A stretch of DNA of 64,000 bases, from positions 1,674,001 through 1,738,000 of the forward strand of contig NZ_VFMS01000001.1 of assembly GCF_006715165.1 (NCBI RefSeq), given 5' to 3'. Below the pieces are notes generated by a model, which was given only the letters and a program-made list of their open reading frames with translations, was not told where the DNA came from and ran no database searches. The stretch is from Arthrobacter sp. SLBN-122 (GTDB lineage: Bacteria > Actinomycetota > Actinomycetes > Actinomycetales > Micrococcaceae). The translations under genes were made by a program, and so were the position numbers. This document shows positions 7,077-17,000 of the stretch, in pieces. Position 1 is the first letter of the stretch; every line of letters begins with the position of its first letter.

Positions 7077-8120
7077 TTTGCCCTTCCGCCAGTAACCCAT
7101 GAAGGCCACCTGTTTCCGGTCCATCCCCACGTCGCGCACCAGGTAGCGCCGCAGGTCCTTGATGACGGCTGCTTCGCCGGCTATCCAGGCGTAGAAGGGC
7201 ATGGCGCCCGCGGGCATGGCGGGGTTCTTGGTGGCGCTGATGTCCGCGGTCTCCAGGCGGGCGGGCGTCTCCCAAAGGATGTCCGTGTCCACGTTGACGT
7301 CCTCGGGCTCGGGCCCTGCGCCGCCGTCGTCCGTTCTGATGCCCACCCAGCCCGGCTCGGGGACGGCTTTGCGCACGGCCTCCTGCAGGAGTTGGCCGTG
7401 GGGCCGGGAGCGGCCGATGGTGGCGCCGCGGGCCAGCCAGGTGATTTCGATGTCGGCCGGGGAGTGGAGCTCCAGGAAGTCGCCGGCCTGCGGAACCTCA
7501 AGGAATGCGTGCCCGCTCATGTACGCCGGGAGCGTTCCGAGGATGGCGGAGATGGCCGGGACGGCGGTCTCGTCGCCGGCAAGCAGGATGCGCTGGGCCA
7601 GGCCGGGACGCCATTCGATGCCGGAGTAGGTCTCCGCGGTGACGCAATGGGCGGCGCGGTTGTTGGGGCCGATGATGGTGAGGGCGTCGCCGGGCCGGGC
7701 GTTGAGGGCCCAGCCGGCGGCGGGTCCGGTGCTGTCCGGCCCGTCGAGGTGCATCACGAAGTCGACGTCGATCTCGGGGTACACCCCGTCCAGCCGTGCC
7801 TCGCGGACGGTGTAGGTCCGCATGGAGCCACGCACTTCCGGGTCCATCGCAAGCCAGTCGCGGTACCACCCGGCCTGGCCCGTGTGGAACGCAGGCAGCG
7901 GCAACTGTGAGCCGTCCGGGGCCAGGGACGGAATCAGGAGCTTGATCCGGAGGTCCAGGGTATGGCCGTGGACGCCGAAATCACGCAGCGAGTAGCCTCC
8001 GAACGTGATCCTCCGGAACGTGGGGCTGAGCTGCTGGACGGAGGATACGGTCACCTCGAAGGCAAGGCTCATCGGCTGGGCGGTCACAGGCTGGGCAGGT
8101 GCGTTGTCGCGGGTCTTCAT
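7065..8120 (-). CDS. Siderophore-interacting protein (FAD-dependent ferric-siderophore reductase)
   Basis: 351 aa. It has an N-terminal FAD-binding barrel (F-R-R-I-T-F-G-G-Y and later R-T-Y-T-V-R, the flavin-contact motif) and a C-terminal SIP NAD(P)H-binding domain (L-A-G-D-E-T-A-V-P-A-I near the centre, and the closing G-Y-W-R-K-G-K). SIP/ViuB-type enzymes reduce Fe(III)-siderophore in the cytoplasm to release Fe(II). Its start overlaps the ABC ATPase stop by 4 bp, making it the last gene of the iron operon. Length is slightly above the usual 270-300 aa because of an insertion around residues 215-275. Confidence 0.9.
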   Translation of the reverse strand: MKTRDNAPAQPVTAQPMSLAFEVTVSSVQQLSPTFRRITFGGYSLRDFGVHGHTLDLRIKLLIPSLAPDGSQLPLPAFHTGQAGWYRDWLAMDPEVRGSMRTYTVREARLDGVYPEIDVDFVMHLDGPDSTGPAAGWALNARPGDALTIIGPNNRAAHCVTAETYSGIEWRPGLAQRILLAGDETAVPAISAILGTLPAYMSGHAFLEVPQAGDFLELHSPADIEITWLARGATIGRSRPHGQLLQEAVRKAVPEPGWVGIRTDDGGAGPEPEDVNVDTDILWETPARLETADISATKNPAMPAGAMPFYAWIAGEAAVIKDLRRYLVRDVGMDRKQVAFMGYWRKGKAEG

Positions 8121-8932
8121 GAAACGAGCTCCAGATCGTTGGCGGGGACGTGGTGGCGGCCGATGGGAATGATCAGCGGGGTGGCCGAGACGGGGTCCGG
8201 GATGACCCTGCTCTCCAGGCCGAAGACGTCGCGGACCAATTCTTCCGTCACCACCTCGCGCGGGGACCCCACTGCCGCCACGGCACCGTCCTTCATGGCG
8301 ATGACGTTGTCGGCGTAGCGCGCGGCCAGGTTCAGATCGTGCAGGACGATGGCCACGGTGGTGCCGTGCCTGCGGTTCAGGTCCGTGACCAGGTCCAGAA
8401 CCTCCACCTGGTGGGCCAGGTCGAGGTAGGTGGTGGGTTCGTCCAGCAGCAGGACGTCGGTTTCCTGGGCCAGCGCCATCGCAATCCAGGCCCGCTGCCG
8501 CTGGCCGCCGGACAGTTCGTCCACGTCGCGCCCGGCCAGGTCCAGCGTTCCGGTGGCTTTCAGCGCACCCTGCACGGCGGCGTCGTCCTTTTCACTCCAA
8601 CTCCGGAAGAAACCCTGGTGCGGGTAGCGCCCGCGTCCCACCAGGTCGCGGACGGTGATGCCATCCGGTGCGGTGGGGTGCTGGGGAAGCAGGCCGAGGG
8701 TCCGGGCCAGTTCGCGGGCGGGCCGGGTATGGATGTCCCTGCCGTCGAGGGTCACGGCGCCGCCGGAGGGCTTCAGGAGCCGGGACAGTCCGCGGAGCAG
8801 GGTGGACTTTCCGCAGGCGTTTGCCCCCACGATCATGGTCACCTTGCCCGCGGGAATCCGGACACTGAGCCCGTCCACCACACAGCGCTGGCCGTAGGTG
8901 AGCGTCAGGTCCTGGGCTTCGAGAACTGCCAC
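8117..8932 (-). CDS. Iron-siderophore ABC transporter, ATP-binding protein
   Basis: 271 aa from a GTG at 8932 that overlaps the upstream permease stop (8934-8936). The longer open frame to 9079 lies inside the permease and is a shadow. Walker A is G-A-N-A-C-G-K-S-T (36-44), the signature is L-S-G-G-Q (140-144) and Walker B ends L-L-L-D-E (about 161-165). It belongs to the FepC/FecE class that powers ferric-siderophore import. The Ala-Cys in Walker A, instead of the common G-P-N-G-C or G-P-N-A-C, is a known variant of this subfamily. Confidence 0.93.
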   Translation of the reverse strand: MAVLEAQDLTLTYGQRCVVDGLSVRIPAGKVTMIVGANACGKSTLLRGLSRLLKPSGGAVTLDGRDIHTRPARELARTLGLLPQHPTAPDGITVRDLVGRGRYPHQGFFRSWSEKDDAAVQGALKATGTLDLAGRDVDELSGGQRQRAWIAMALAQETDVLLLDEPTTYLDLAHQVEVLDLVTDLNRRHGTTVAIVLHDLNLAARYADNVIAMKDGAVAAVGSPREVVTEELVRDVFGLESRVIPDPVSATPLIIPIGRHHVPANDLELVS

Positions 8933-8933
8933 G

Positions 8934-10049
8934 TCAGGAATCCTTTCGGTTGGCCGTGACCAGGAGCCACAGCAGGAACGGGGCGCCGAGCGCGCCGGTG
9001 GCCACACCCACCGGCAGGACGGTGCCGTCCAGGAACAGCGGGGCGAGGTTCGCGGCGACGAAGTCCGCCGCCAGGACAATCAGGGCACCCACCAGAGCCG
9101 ACGCCGGCAGGCTGGCTTTGCAGGCGAAGCGGCGGGCGATGGGACCGGCGAGGAAGGCGACGAATGAGACCGGGCCGGCGGCCGCGGTCGCCACGGCCGC
9201 GAGCGCCACCGCAATGAGCACCAATGCCAGGCGGGCCCCGTTGACGCGCACGCCCAATCCGCCCGCGGCATCGTCGCCCAGTTCCAGGATGCGCAGCGGA
9301 CCGGCAACGACCACGACGGCGGGAACCAGCACCACGAGCGCCAGGAACAGGACTCCGGCCCGGTCCCAGTTGGCGGAGTTCAAGGATCCGTTGAGCCAGA
9401 CCAGGACGTCGGCGGCGGTGCGGATGTCGGCGCGGGTCATCAGGAAACTGACCACGGCGTGCAGGGCGGCCGCGATCCCGATACCGGCCAGGACCAGCCG
9501 GTTTCCCGCGGCATTCCCCCGCCCGGTCCCGCGGACAGCCCCGCCGCTGGAGATCCCATGGATCAGGGCGGCCACGGCCAGCGCGCCCACGAACGCCGCC
9601 GCGGAAACAACAGCACCGGAGGCGCCGAAAATGACAATGGCGGTCACGGCGGCTGCACTGGCGCCGGAACTGATGCCGATGACGTCAGGGCTGGCGAGCG
9701 GGTTCCGCAGCATGGTCTGGAACAGTGCGCCGGCCAGCCCGAAGGCGATTCCGATCATGGTGCCGGTGACGGCCCGCGGAAGCTTGTTCTCCATCACGAT
9801 GAAGCTGGCGCCGGGAATTTTCGCACCGCCGCTCACATGGTTGACCACGATGGTGAAGAGGTCCGGGATGGTCACCGTGTAGCTGCCCAGCAGCACAGAC
9901 GCGAAGAACAGGAGCACCACGGCGGCTGCCAACACGGCGGTCCGGTTCAGGTGCGGGCGTCCCCGGCGTTGCTCCATCAGTTGTGGTCCCTTAGAGGGGG
10001 TTATAGCAGCCATATCTGATGGAGCAAGCCGGGGTTTGAGGAGCGTCAC
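8934..10049 (-). CDS. Iron-siderophore ABC transporter permease (FecCD family), second subunit
   Basis: 371 aa from a GTG at 10049 that overlaps the upstream permease stop by 3-4 bp; the open frame upstream to 10310 is a shadow. It is a multi-helix protein of the BtuC/FecD type, with the family stretches N-P-L-A-S-P-D-V-I-G-I-S-S-G-A near residue 120 and a G-P-V-S-F-V motif in the C-terminal third. The N-terminal 35 residues are hydrophilic and variable. It probably forms a heterodimeric pore with the product of the preceding gene. Confidence 0.92.
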   Translation of the reverse strand: MTLLKPRLAPSDMAAITPSKGPQLMEQRRGRPHLNRTAVLAAAVVLLFFASVLLGSYTVTIPDLFTIVVNHVSGGAKIPGASFIVMENKLPRAVTGTMIGIAFGLAGALFQTMLRNPLASPDVIGISSGASAAAVTAIVIFGASGAVVSAAAFVGALAVAALIHGISSGGAVRGTGRGNAAGNRLVLAGIGIAAALHAVVSFLMTRADIRTAADVLVWLNGSLNSANWDRAGVLFLALVVLVPAVVVVAGPLRILELGDDAAGGLGVRVNGARLALVLIAVALAAVATAAAGPVSFVAFLAGPIARRFACKASLPASALVGALIVLAADFVAANLAPLFLDGTVLPVGVATGALGAPFLLWLLVTANRKDS

Positions 10050-11128
10050 AGCCCGGCCCCCTTTCCGCGGCGGATCAGCCATACGAACACCGGCGCACCC
10101 ACCAGGGCGGTCATGATGCCGGCTGGGACTTCGCCCGGAAGCAGGACCACCCGCCCAAGGATGTCGGCACCCATCAGCAGGACGGGGGCCAGCACCAGGG
10201 AAAAGGGCAGGATCCAGCGGTAGTCGGGGCCGGTCAGGAAGCGCACGGCATGCGGTACCACCAGGCCCACGAAGCCGATGGGCCCCGCCAGCGCGGTAGC
10301 CGTACCGCACAGCAGGACGATGCCAAGGGCCACCACGGCGCGGGACGCCCCAACCCGCTGGCCAAGTCCCCGGGCCACGTCGTCCCCCAGGGCCAGGCCG
10401 TTGAGGGTCCGGCCGGCCAGCAGCACGAGGAGGGCACCGGCGGCCAGGAACGGCAGTCCGGGCAGAAGCACGGTCCAGTCACGGCCCGCGATGCCGCCCA
10501 CCTGCCAGAAGCGGAACCTGTCCAGGGTGTCCTGGCTGGAGACCAGGATGACATTCATGAGCGAGGACAGTCCGGCGCTGAGCGCGGCCCCCGCCAGCGC
10601 GAGTTTTACCGGAGTGGCACCATCCCTGCCCAGCGAGGCGATGAGGTACACCACGACGGCGGCAGCGGCGGCCCCGAGAAAGGCGAACCAGACGTAGCCG
10701 GAGAAGCTGGCCACGCCGAAGACGTAGATTCCGATGACCACGGCCAGGGCAGCTCCGGCATTGACGCCAATGATGCCGGGATCGGCCAGCGGATTGCGGG
10801 CGACTCCCTGCATCGCGGCACCGGCCAGGCCCAGGGCGCCCCCGGCCAGCAGGCCCAGGAGCGTGCGCGGGATGCGGGCCTGGACCACGGCATGGTCACC
10901 GTTCGTGGGATCGAACGCGGCGAGGGCCTGCCAGACATCACCCAGGGCAACGTCCCGCGCCCCCACGGCCAGCGATGCTCCGGCCACCAGCACCAGCACG
11001 ACGACGGCGGCAACCAGCCAGGCGGTGCGCTTCGTTCCCGAAGCATCGCCGCGGCGGGGGGCAGCGGCTCCCTTGGCCGGCACCGGGGTGCCGGTGCCCG
11101 TGACCGGACATGCCGTCGTCGTACTCAT
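10046..11128 (-). CDS. Iron-siderophore ABC transporter permease (FecCD family), first subunit
   Basis: 360 aa with about ten predicted helices. Family marks are R-I-P-R-T-L-L-G, N-P-L-A-D-P-G-I-I-G-V-N-A-G-A and the C-terminal G-P-I-G-F-V-G-L-V-V-P-H motif used to contact the ATPase. About the first 28 residues are hydrophilic. It lies ten bases downstream of the binding-protein stop and overlaps the second permease. All four transport genes are on one minus-strand transcript from the iron box at 12255. Confidence 0.93.
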   Translation of the reverse strand: MSTTTACPVTGTGTPVPAKGAAAPRRGDASGTKRTAWLVAAVVVLVLVAGASLAVGARDVALGDVWQALAAFDPTNGDHAVVQARIPRTLLGLLAGGALGLAGAAMQGVARNPLADPGIIGVNAGAALAVVIGIYVFGVASFSGYVWFAFLGAAAAAVVVYLIASLGRDGATPVKLALAGAALSAGLSSLMNVILVSSQDTLDRFRFWQVGGIAGRDWTVLLPGLPFLAAGALLVLLAGRTLNGLALGDDVARGLGQRVGASRAVVALGIVLLCGTATALAGPIGFVGLVVPHAVRFLTGPDYRWILPFSLVLAPVLLMGADILGRVVLLPGEVPAGIMTALVGAPVFVWLIRRGKGAGL

Positions 11129-11138
11129 GAAGGGGTGC

Positions 11139-12227
11139 CTACTTCACTGCATCCGCGGCGCTGGCCAGCTGCGGCAGGAACGTGTCCAGGGACCACGGCA
11201 GGCTCAGCGGCGACGAGGCCGAGATGGAAAGGGTCAGGGTGTTGTCCGAATCGGCCACCAGCGCGCCGTTCTTGATGGCCGGAATCTGCCCGAGCAGCGG
11301 ATCGGCCTTGATGGCGTCCGTGGTGGAGGCATCGGGAACCCAGGTGACAAAGATGTCCGACTGCAGTTCGTTAGCCTTCTCCGCGGACCAGGCCAGGTAG
11401 AACTCCTTGGATCCCTTGGAGTTGTCAGCTACTACCGGCGCGAGGGTCATGCCGATTTCGGTCAGGAAGCGCGGACGGTTGTCGTTGGCGGTGTAGACGT
11501 TGACGCCGTCACCCTTGGCCGGCTCCAGGTTGCCGTAGATGAAGCTCTTGCCCTGGATCTGCGGGTACTGGGAAACCTTGTCCTTGAGGGTTGCCTCGGT
11601 ATCGGAGACGAGCTTGGTGGCGTCCGTTTCCTTGCCCAGGGCCTTGCCGATGATGGCGGTGGAGTCCTGCCAGGAGGTTCCGTAGGCCACCTCCGGGTGG
11701 GCCACCACGGGGGCGATCTCGCTGAGCTTCTTGTAGTCCTCCTCGCTGAGGCCTGAGTAGGCGGCGAGGATGACGTCCGGGCTGAGCTTGGCGATTTCGG
11801 TGAAGTTGATGCCGTCCGCCTCCGAGTACTGGGCGGGAGCCTTGGCCGAACCAAATCCGGCCCCCAGCTTTTCGAGCGCCGCGTCCTTCCAGGGGGTGGA
11901 GCCCTTGTCATTGCCGCCCCACTCGTTCTTGGGAACCCCCACGGGCACCACGCCGAGGGCGATAGCGACGTCGTCATTCACCCAGGAGACGGTGGCAACG
12001 CGGGTGGGCTGCTTGTCGATGGTGGTCTTGCCGTACACGTGCTCGATGGTCACCGGGAAGGCGGGGCTGCTGCTGGAACTGGTTGCATCCGAAACCGGTG
12101 AGGCGGGCCCCGTGCTGCACGCGGAAAGCGTGAGCGTGGCCGCCGCCAGCACTGCTGCGGCCTTGCCTGCGGAAGAGAAGAGGGTCCGGCGGGTGGAAAG
12201 GGGGCCGGGAAAGAGGGGGGATGTCAC
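11139..12227 (-). CDS. Iron-siderophore ABC transporter substrate-binding lipoprotein
   Basis: 362 aa. The N-terminus has an Arg-Arg pair at residues 12-13, a hydrophobic core and the lipobox L-S-A-C, so it is a membrane-anchored lipoprotein. The Arg-Arg could allow Tat export. The mature part has the two lobes of a FecB/FepB-type binding protein, with R-V-A-T-V-S-W-V-N near residue 83 and P-D-V-I-L-A-A-Y near residue 155. First gene of the operon. A DtxR/IdeR-like box lies 28 bp before the start codon, predicting iron repression. Confidence 0.92.
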   Translation of the reverse strand: MTSPLFPGPLSTRRTLFSSAGKAAAVLAAATLTLSACSTGPASPVSDATSSSSSPAFPVTIEHVYGKTTIDKQPTRVATVSWVNDDVAIALGVVPVGVPKNEWGGNDKGSTPWKDAALEKLGAGFGSAKAPAQYSEADGINFTEIAKLSPDVILAAYSGLSEEDYKKLSEIAPVVAHPEVAYGTSWQDSTAIIGKALGKETDATKLVSDTEATLKDKVSQYPQIQGKSFIYGNLEPAKGDGVNVYTANDNRPRFLTEIGMTLAPVVADNSKGSKEFYLAWSAEKANELQSDIFVTWVPDASTTDAIKADPLLGQIPAIKNGALVADSDNTLTLSISASSPLSLPWSLDTFLPQLASAADAVK

Positions 12228-12254
12228 GGTGCTCCTTGATCAGGCTGTTGAAAC

Positions 12255-12273
12255 TTAAGTAAGGCTAACCTAT
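12255..12273. promoter_or_regulatory. DtxR/IdeR-type iron box
   Basis: TTAAGTAAGGCTAACCTAT matches the consensus TTAGGTTAGSCTAACCTAA at 16 of 19 positions and keeps the central palindrome. It is directly upstream of the siderophore-binding lipoprotein gene, as expected for an Fe(II)-repressed operon. The whole gap 12228-12593 (366 bp) holds this box, a doubtful small frame at 12301-12519 and the promoter side of the FBP gene. Confidence 0.85.
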
Positions 12274-12300
12274 GTAAACGGCAATTACGCAAATGTTTTG

Positions 12301-12519
12301 TCACCTAATACTTCCTAGTGACGCAGCGCACAACTCCCGGGCGGGCTCCCTGGCAGTTCCTTGGACAGGAGGCGATTGATTTGGCAGGATGGCCTTGCCG
12401 ATCCGGCGGAAAGAACACCGGATGCTGAACAGGAACAGGACAACGGGAACAATGAGCACGCAGAAGGCCAGCTGGGCCGCCGCTGCCGTGGGAAGCGGGG
12501 TGGCCGCTTTGGCCTGCAC
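12301..12519 (-). CDS. Possible small single-pass membrane protein
   Basis: 72 aa from a GTG at 12519. One clear hydrophobic helix (about residues 16-33) is followed by a basic, Arg-rich segment, a plausible positive-inside anchor. It would read toward the iron box and operon. The only Shine-Dalgarno-like GGGGAG lies about 16 bases upstream of the start, which is too far. I recognise no family; it could be a chance frame. Confidence 0.3.
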   Translation of the reverse strand: MQAKAATPLPTAAAAQLAFCVLIVPVVLFLFSIRCSFRRIGKAILPNQSPPVQGTAREPARELCAASLGSIR

Positions 12520-12593
12520 CGCGGAGACTGACTGACTCCCCCCGTTACCCCTGGCCCGGCTCCGGGCCGCCCACCTTTCACGAAAGTTCAGCC

Positions 12594-13088
12594 ATGCAAT
12601 CAGTCACGCCCCAACAGATCCGTTCATCTTTCGTCAACGCCAGCCGCTCGGAAGCCGCGAAGCTCACCCTGCCCAGGAACTTCGACTCCCTCGACTGGGA
12701 CAACCTGGAGTTCCTGGGATGGCGCGACCAGAAGATGCCGCTCCGGGGCTACCTGGTGGTTCCCGGGCCCAAAGGCCTCACGGGAATGATGCTCCGGGCA
12801 CCCGAAGGAGGGGCACGAAAGAAGCGCTCCGTGCTGTGCGAGCTCTGCCGCGACGTGTTTTCGAAGGAGGACGTGCTCCTCTGGGTCGCCAAGCGCGCCG
12901 GCCAGTCCGGACGCGACGGCAACACCGTGGGCACTCTGATCTGCGCCGACTTCCTCTGCTGCGGCAACGTCCGCAAGGAACCCCCGGTCAACGAGATCAA
13001 CCCCGACCCGGCTGCCGTGGTGGAGCGCCAGATCCAGGGTCTGCAGGACCGCACGGCCCAGTTCCTGGCCAGGGTGCAGGCCAAATAA
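12594..13088 (+). CDS. FBP-domain (treble-clef zinc finger) elongation-factor-G-binding-like protein
   Basis: 164 aa. Cysteines C82-E-L-C85 and C117 with C122-C123 fit the treble-clef zinc knuckle of the FBP family (FusB-like, EF-G-binding). Members can bind EF-G and help release stalled ribosomes; some confer fusidic-acid tolerance. The N-terminal part (L-P-R-N-F-D-S-L-D-W) matches the family opening. It stands alone, convergent with the lipoprotein gene, and ends at a shared bidirectional hairpin. A resistance role is not shown by the sequence. Confidence 0.8.
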   Translation: MQSVTPQQIRSSFVNASRSEAAKLTLPRNFDSLDWDNLEFLGWRDQKMPLRGYLVVPGPKGLTGMMLRAPEGGARKKRSVLCELCRDVFSKEDVLLWVAKRAGQSGRDGNTVGTLICADFLCCGNVRKEPPVNEINPDPAAVVERQIQGLQDRTAQFLARVQAK

Positions 13089-13134
13089 AGGTGCAGCCCA
13101 GCTGGGAGCTGCCGGCCCGCGCAGGCATGCAGCA

Positions 13135-13168
13135 GGAAGCCCCGTTCACGGCTGTGAGCGGGGCTTCC
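13135..13168. terminator. Bidirectional hairpin terminator
   Basis: GGAAGCCCCG (13135-13144) and CGGGGCTTCC (13159-13168) form a perfect 10-bp stem with a 14-nt loop between two convergent genes. Confidence 0.8.
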
Positions 13169-13179
13169 CGGCCTGCCGG

Positions 13180-13857
13180 TCAGCGGTACGAGAAGCTCAT
13201 CAGCACCGCTTTGAGCGCCTGGCCTTCAGCACCCCAGTACCAGGCCTTCGCCGCCTCATCGTCGGTGAACGGCTGCGCGTCGAACAGGACGTCCGCGCTC
13301 AGGACCCGGTCCCCAAGCAGCACCGGACCTTCCCGAACCTGCCCGTCCGGGGAAACGGGCAGTCCGGCCGTGAGTTCCATGCGGTATCTTGCGGCGGCTT
13401 CACTGCGGTCTACAAAGAACGAGGAATGCGGCGTGGGAACAGAATGGTCCCGGAGGCCCAGGACAGGGTCTGTTTCGATGACGGTCCGGATGGCAGAGCC
13501 GGCCACGACGTCGGCGATTTGGCCGTAGTGGACGTTGATGCGGCTGTTTCCTTCGGCGTCGCGAACCGTGGCCGTTCCCACGTACGGAGTCTTCGACGGC
13601 TCGAAAACCTCCACCGTCCAGTCCGCCGGATGGCTGAAGGACAGCCGGCCATCGGGAAAGGTGAAGGTTTCCGGCCCCGCGGGAACCGGGGAAGATGTGG
13701 CGGCGGGAACTATTGACCGTGCCGGGTCCGGGGCCACTGTGGAAATGGCGGCGGACGCCGGGGATGAACCGCCATTCTCCGGGGTCCCGTCGGCACAGGC
13801 GGCGAGGGAGAGCAACACAACAGCGAGCGTAAGCGGTGCACAGTGCAGGAGGCGCAT
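13180..13857 (-). CDS. Secreted lipoprotein of unknown function
   Basis: 225 aa. Signal peptide with lipobox L-A-A-C (C about residue 21), then a Ser/Thr/Pro-rich spacer to about residue 55. A compact domain follows, opening T-F-P-D-G-R-L-S-F-S-H-P-A-D-W-T, a beta-rich beginning seen in PsbP/LpqN-like extracellular lipoproteins. I do not recognise the family firmly. It is downstream of jetC on the same strand but separated by 185 bp with its own AT-rich promoter-like stretch, so it is probably not part of that operon. It occupies the place where jetD might be expected but is unrelated to it. Confidence 0.7.
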   Translation of the reverse strand: MRLLHCAPLTLAVVLLSLAACADGTPENGGSSPASAAISTVAPDPARSIVPAATSSPVPAGPETFTFPDGRLSFSHPADWTVEVFEPSKTPYVGTATVRDAEGNSRINVHYGQIADVVAGSAIRTVIETDPVLGLRDHSVPTPHSSFFVDRSEAAARYRMELTAGLPVSPDGQVREGPVLLGDRVLSADVLFDAQPFTDDEAAKAWYWGAEGQALKAVLMSFSYR

Positions 13858-14042
13858 GGGAAGTGCCTTTCAAGAGGACGCCATCGTTCTCTCGGGGAAC
13901 AGTGCGGACCCAGCATCCTGCAGTACCTATGGGATTTACTCAGGCGAGGTGAGTTGGTAAAGCCCAGAGTGGCATAGCCGAATTACCGGACACCATGGCC
14001 GGAGCAATAAATCCATCAATTTGTTATATAGCAGGATTCCGT

Positions 14043-17000
14043 TCAACGCAGGACGATGTCCACCGGGTTCGCTTCCGACCGCCAGGCACCTTCCTCACCC
14101 TGACGGGGCCGGATCACCGGTGCGGTGAGGACACCGGAGCGGTTGGTGCGGCGGTCACGGAGGATCTCGGTGACGGAGCCCAGGTGCCGGGACAGGTCGA
14201 TCACGTTTTCCGGCGCAGCGAGCAGCAGCTGGAAGCCGAATTCGTGCAGCGCCTTGATGCCGGCACCGGCGAACTCCTCTGAGGCAAGCACAAAGGCCTC
14301 GTCCATCATCACCGTGCCGTACGTCGTGAAGCCCTGCTCGGCGATGCCCAGCTGGTAGCTCAGGGCCGCAGCCATGATGAACGCGGTGAACCGCTGCCGC
14401 TCGCCGCCGGACATGGAGCCGGTGTCCGCGTGCATGAACACCTCGGTCTTTTTGGCGCCGCCCTTCTTTTTTTCGCCAGCCGGGGCGGCGACTTCCCGGT
14501 GCTCCTTGCACTGGATGAACAGGTGGCCCCGGACGTCCAGCACTTCCGCACGCCACCGCCGGTCTTCGGGCGCCTGCGATCCAAGCCTCTTGACCAGGGT
14601 TTCCAGGGACTTGTAGCGGGCGGTGAGCTCGGCGTCGTCGTTGTCCGGCCCCTCCCCCTTGGTTGCGTCCGTCCTGCCGGGCCGCATGTGGCGCGCCTTC
14701 AAAGCGTTCTGGATGGCGTCCTTGAACTGCTTTGCGGTGGGCGGCAGCGTCTGCTTGATGTCCAGTTCCAAGTAGCTGCCTTCGTGGAAGTTCACCTGGG
14801 AGAGGATGCCGTTGAGGGGCAGGATGCGGCTGGTGATGGAGCGGCGCTCCTCGTCCAGCAGGTGCAGCAGGGTGCTGAAGGATTCGTGGGTGCGCTGGTT
14901 GAAGAACAGCCGGAACTCCGCCTCCTGGGCCGGCAGGCCGTCATTCACGATGGCGTGGTAGCGGGCCTCGAATTCGCTGGCCGCGCCGATGCTGGTGCCG
15001 TGGTCCGCCGAGATGGCGCTGCCCCACTCCCGCACGAAGCCTTCGAAGATGCGGGTGAGCCGCTCCGCCGTGGCCTGCCCCCGGGATTCAGCGCCGTGCA
15101 GTTCGCCCAGCAGGGCGGTCCGGACCCGGTTGGCCAGGTTGTCCAGCTCGTGCATCTCGGTCACGTCGCCGAACTCCGCAAAGTACGGCTCCAGCGCCGT
15201 CACGGTGGCGTCCGACGGCGGTGCCTGGGCCAGGCGGTCACGCGCGGCTTCCAGCAGCGAATCCGCAGCTGTGAGCTGCCGGTCCAGTGCCTTGTATTCG
15301 CTTTGCAGGACCGCGGCGGACTCGGTGCTGGACTGGTGCTTTTGCCGGACCTCCTCGATGGTGGCCCGCAGCGGCTCCAGGTCTGCCTGCGCGGCGAGGG
15401 CGTCCTTGAGCCGCTGCTCGATCCGGGTCAGCTCGTCCGCCGCCACGGCAGCAGACACCTGTTCCCAGGGTCGGTCGTCTTCCGCAATCCGCCCCAGCGC
15501 GTCAAGCTGGCGGCTCATGCCCTGGTGTGAATCCTCGCGGCTTTGCGCCAGTTCCGCGGCCTTGACCACTTCCTGCCGGAGGTCCTCCACCTGGCCGGCC
15601 ACGAGTTCCAGTTTGGCGGCATTGTCGAAGCCCAGGACGTAGTCCTGCCGGCTGGTAAACCGGTCGTCCTTCTCCACCGTGTGCCGGTTGCGCTTGACCA
15701 CGCCGCCCAGGCTCAGGCCCTTGTCCAGCGCTGCCAGCTCGTCGGGGTCCTCCACGCACTGATAGGCGAAGTCCAGGGCGATCCGCTCGCGGACCCATTC
15801 ACCGGCTTCGGCCGCCGCACCTGAGGCGAGGATATCCAGCTTGGTGAGCAGGTCGCCGTCGCGCACGTCCTCCAGGGCGAGCGCACCGCCGGCGAGCGGC
15901 TTGGAGACGTCCACCGCCCGCAGCGCGCCCCGGACGCTGTGGTCGTTGAGGTAACGGGTGACGGCGCCGAAGTGTTCACCGGGCACCAGCAGGGTGGTGG
16001 CCAGGCTGCGGAGCGCGCGTTCGGCGGCGGGGCGCCACCGTTCCTCGCCTTCGGCAAGGTCCATGAGTTCGCCTGCGAAGGGCATGCGGTCTTCCGGGAT
16101 GCCGGTTGCGGCGGCGATGGCGGCGCGGTTTTCAATGCTCGACGGCGGCAGCAGGGACTTGCGCGTCTTCAACGAGACGAGCTCCTGCTCGGCAGCCGCC
16201 AGCTCCCGTTTGCGGCCGGCGTGGGCGTCGAAGGCCTCGAACCGCAGCTCCTGCAGGGCCTGCGAATCATCCTTCAGCTCGGCCGACCGTGCCGCCGCCT
16301 GCTCGTGGGCCTGCTCCCAGCCGGCGGCGCTCCACTCAAGCTGCAGCCCGGCGTCGGCCAGTGCCTGCTGGGCAGCCTCCTCAACCTGCCGGCGCAGCTT
16401 GAGGCCAACGCGGGCGTTCTCCAGCGACTGCTCAATCGCCGAAATCGCGTTGCCGCCCTGGTTGTTGTAGTCGGTTTCCAGCTGCCGCAGTTCCTTGGCC
16501 AGGTTGTCGCGGACGGCACGCTCGGCCCCGAGTTCCTTGGCCTTCGCCTGCGCCAGCTCACGGAAACGGGCCAGCGTCTTTTGGTGGACCGTAACGGCGA
16601 GCTGCTGCCGGTACGCCTCGAACTCCTCGCCAACGAGCTCCCGGAGCCGGTTGGCGTCAAGCAGGGACTGCGCATACTCGCGGTTCAGTCCCGGCACCGG
16701 CGCCAACTGGTCGCGCTGCTGCCGGACGTCCTCCAGCCGCTGGCGGATGGACATCAGGTTGCTGAATTCCTCCACCACGTCATCGGCGGCGGCGAGAGTT
16801 GCCGGAGCGTCCAGCACCTGGTCCCGGAAGAAGGTGTTGACGCTGCCGCCCAGCCCCTTGCCGGCCTGGATCACGCGCAGCAGGGGCAGGGCCTGGTCCG
16901 AGCTGATCCCCAGCAGCCGGCGGAAGCGTTCGGCGAAGGCCTTGTGCACGTCGAAGACCTGGGCGTGCGGGAAAATGGCCTCAAGCGCGCCTCTGGTGAA

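Noticed and set aside
13180..13857. Lipoprotein gene after jetC as a divergent JetD
   Set aside because: It has a lipobox and is exported; no TOPRIM motifs; separate promoter-like gap.
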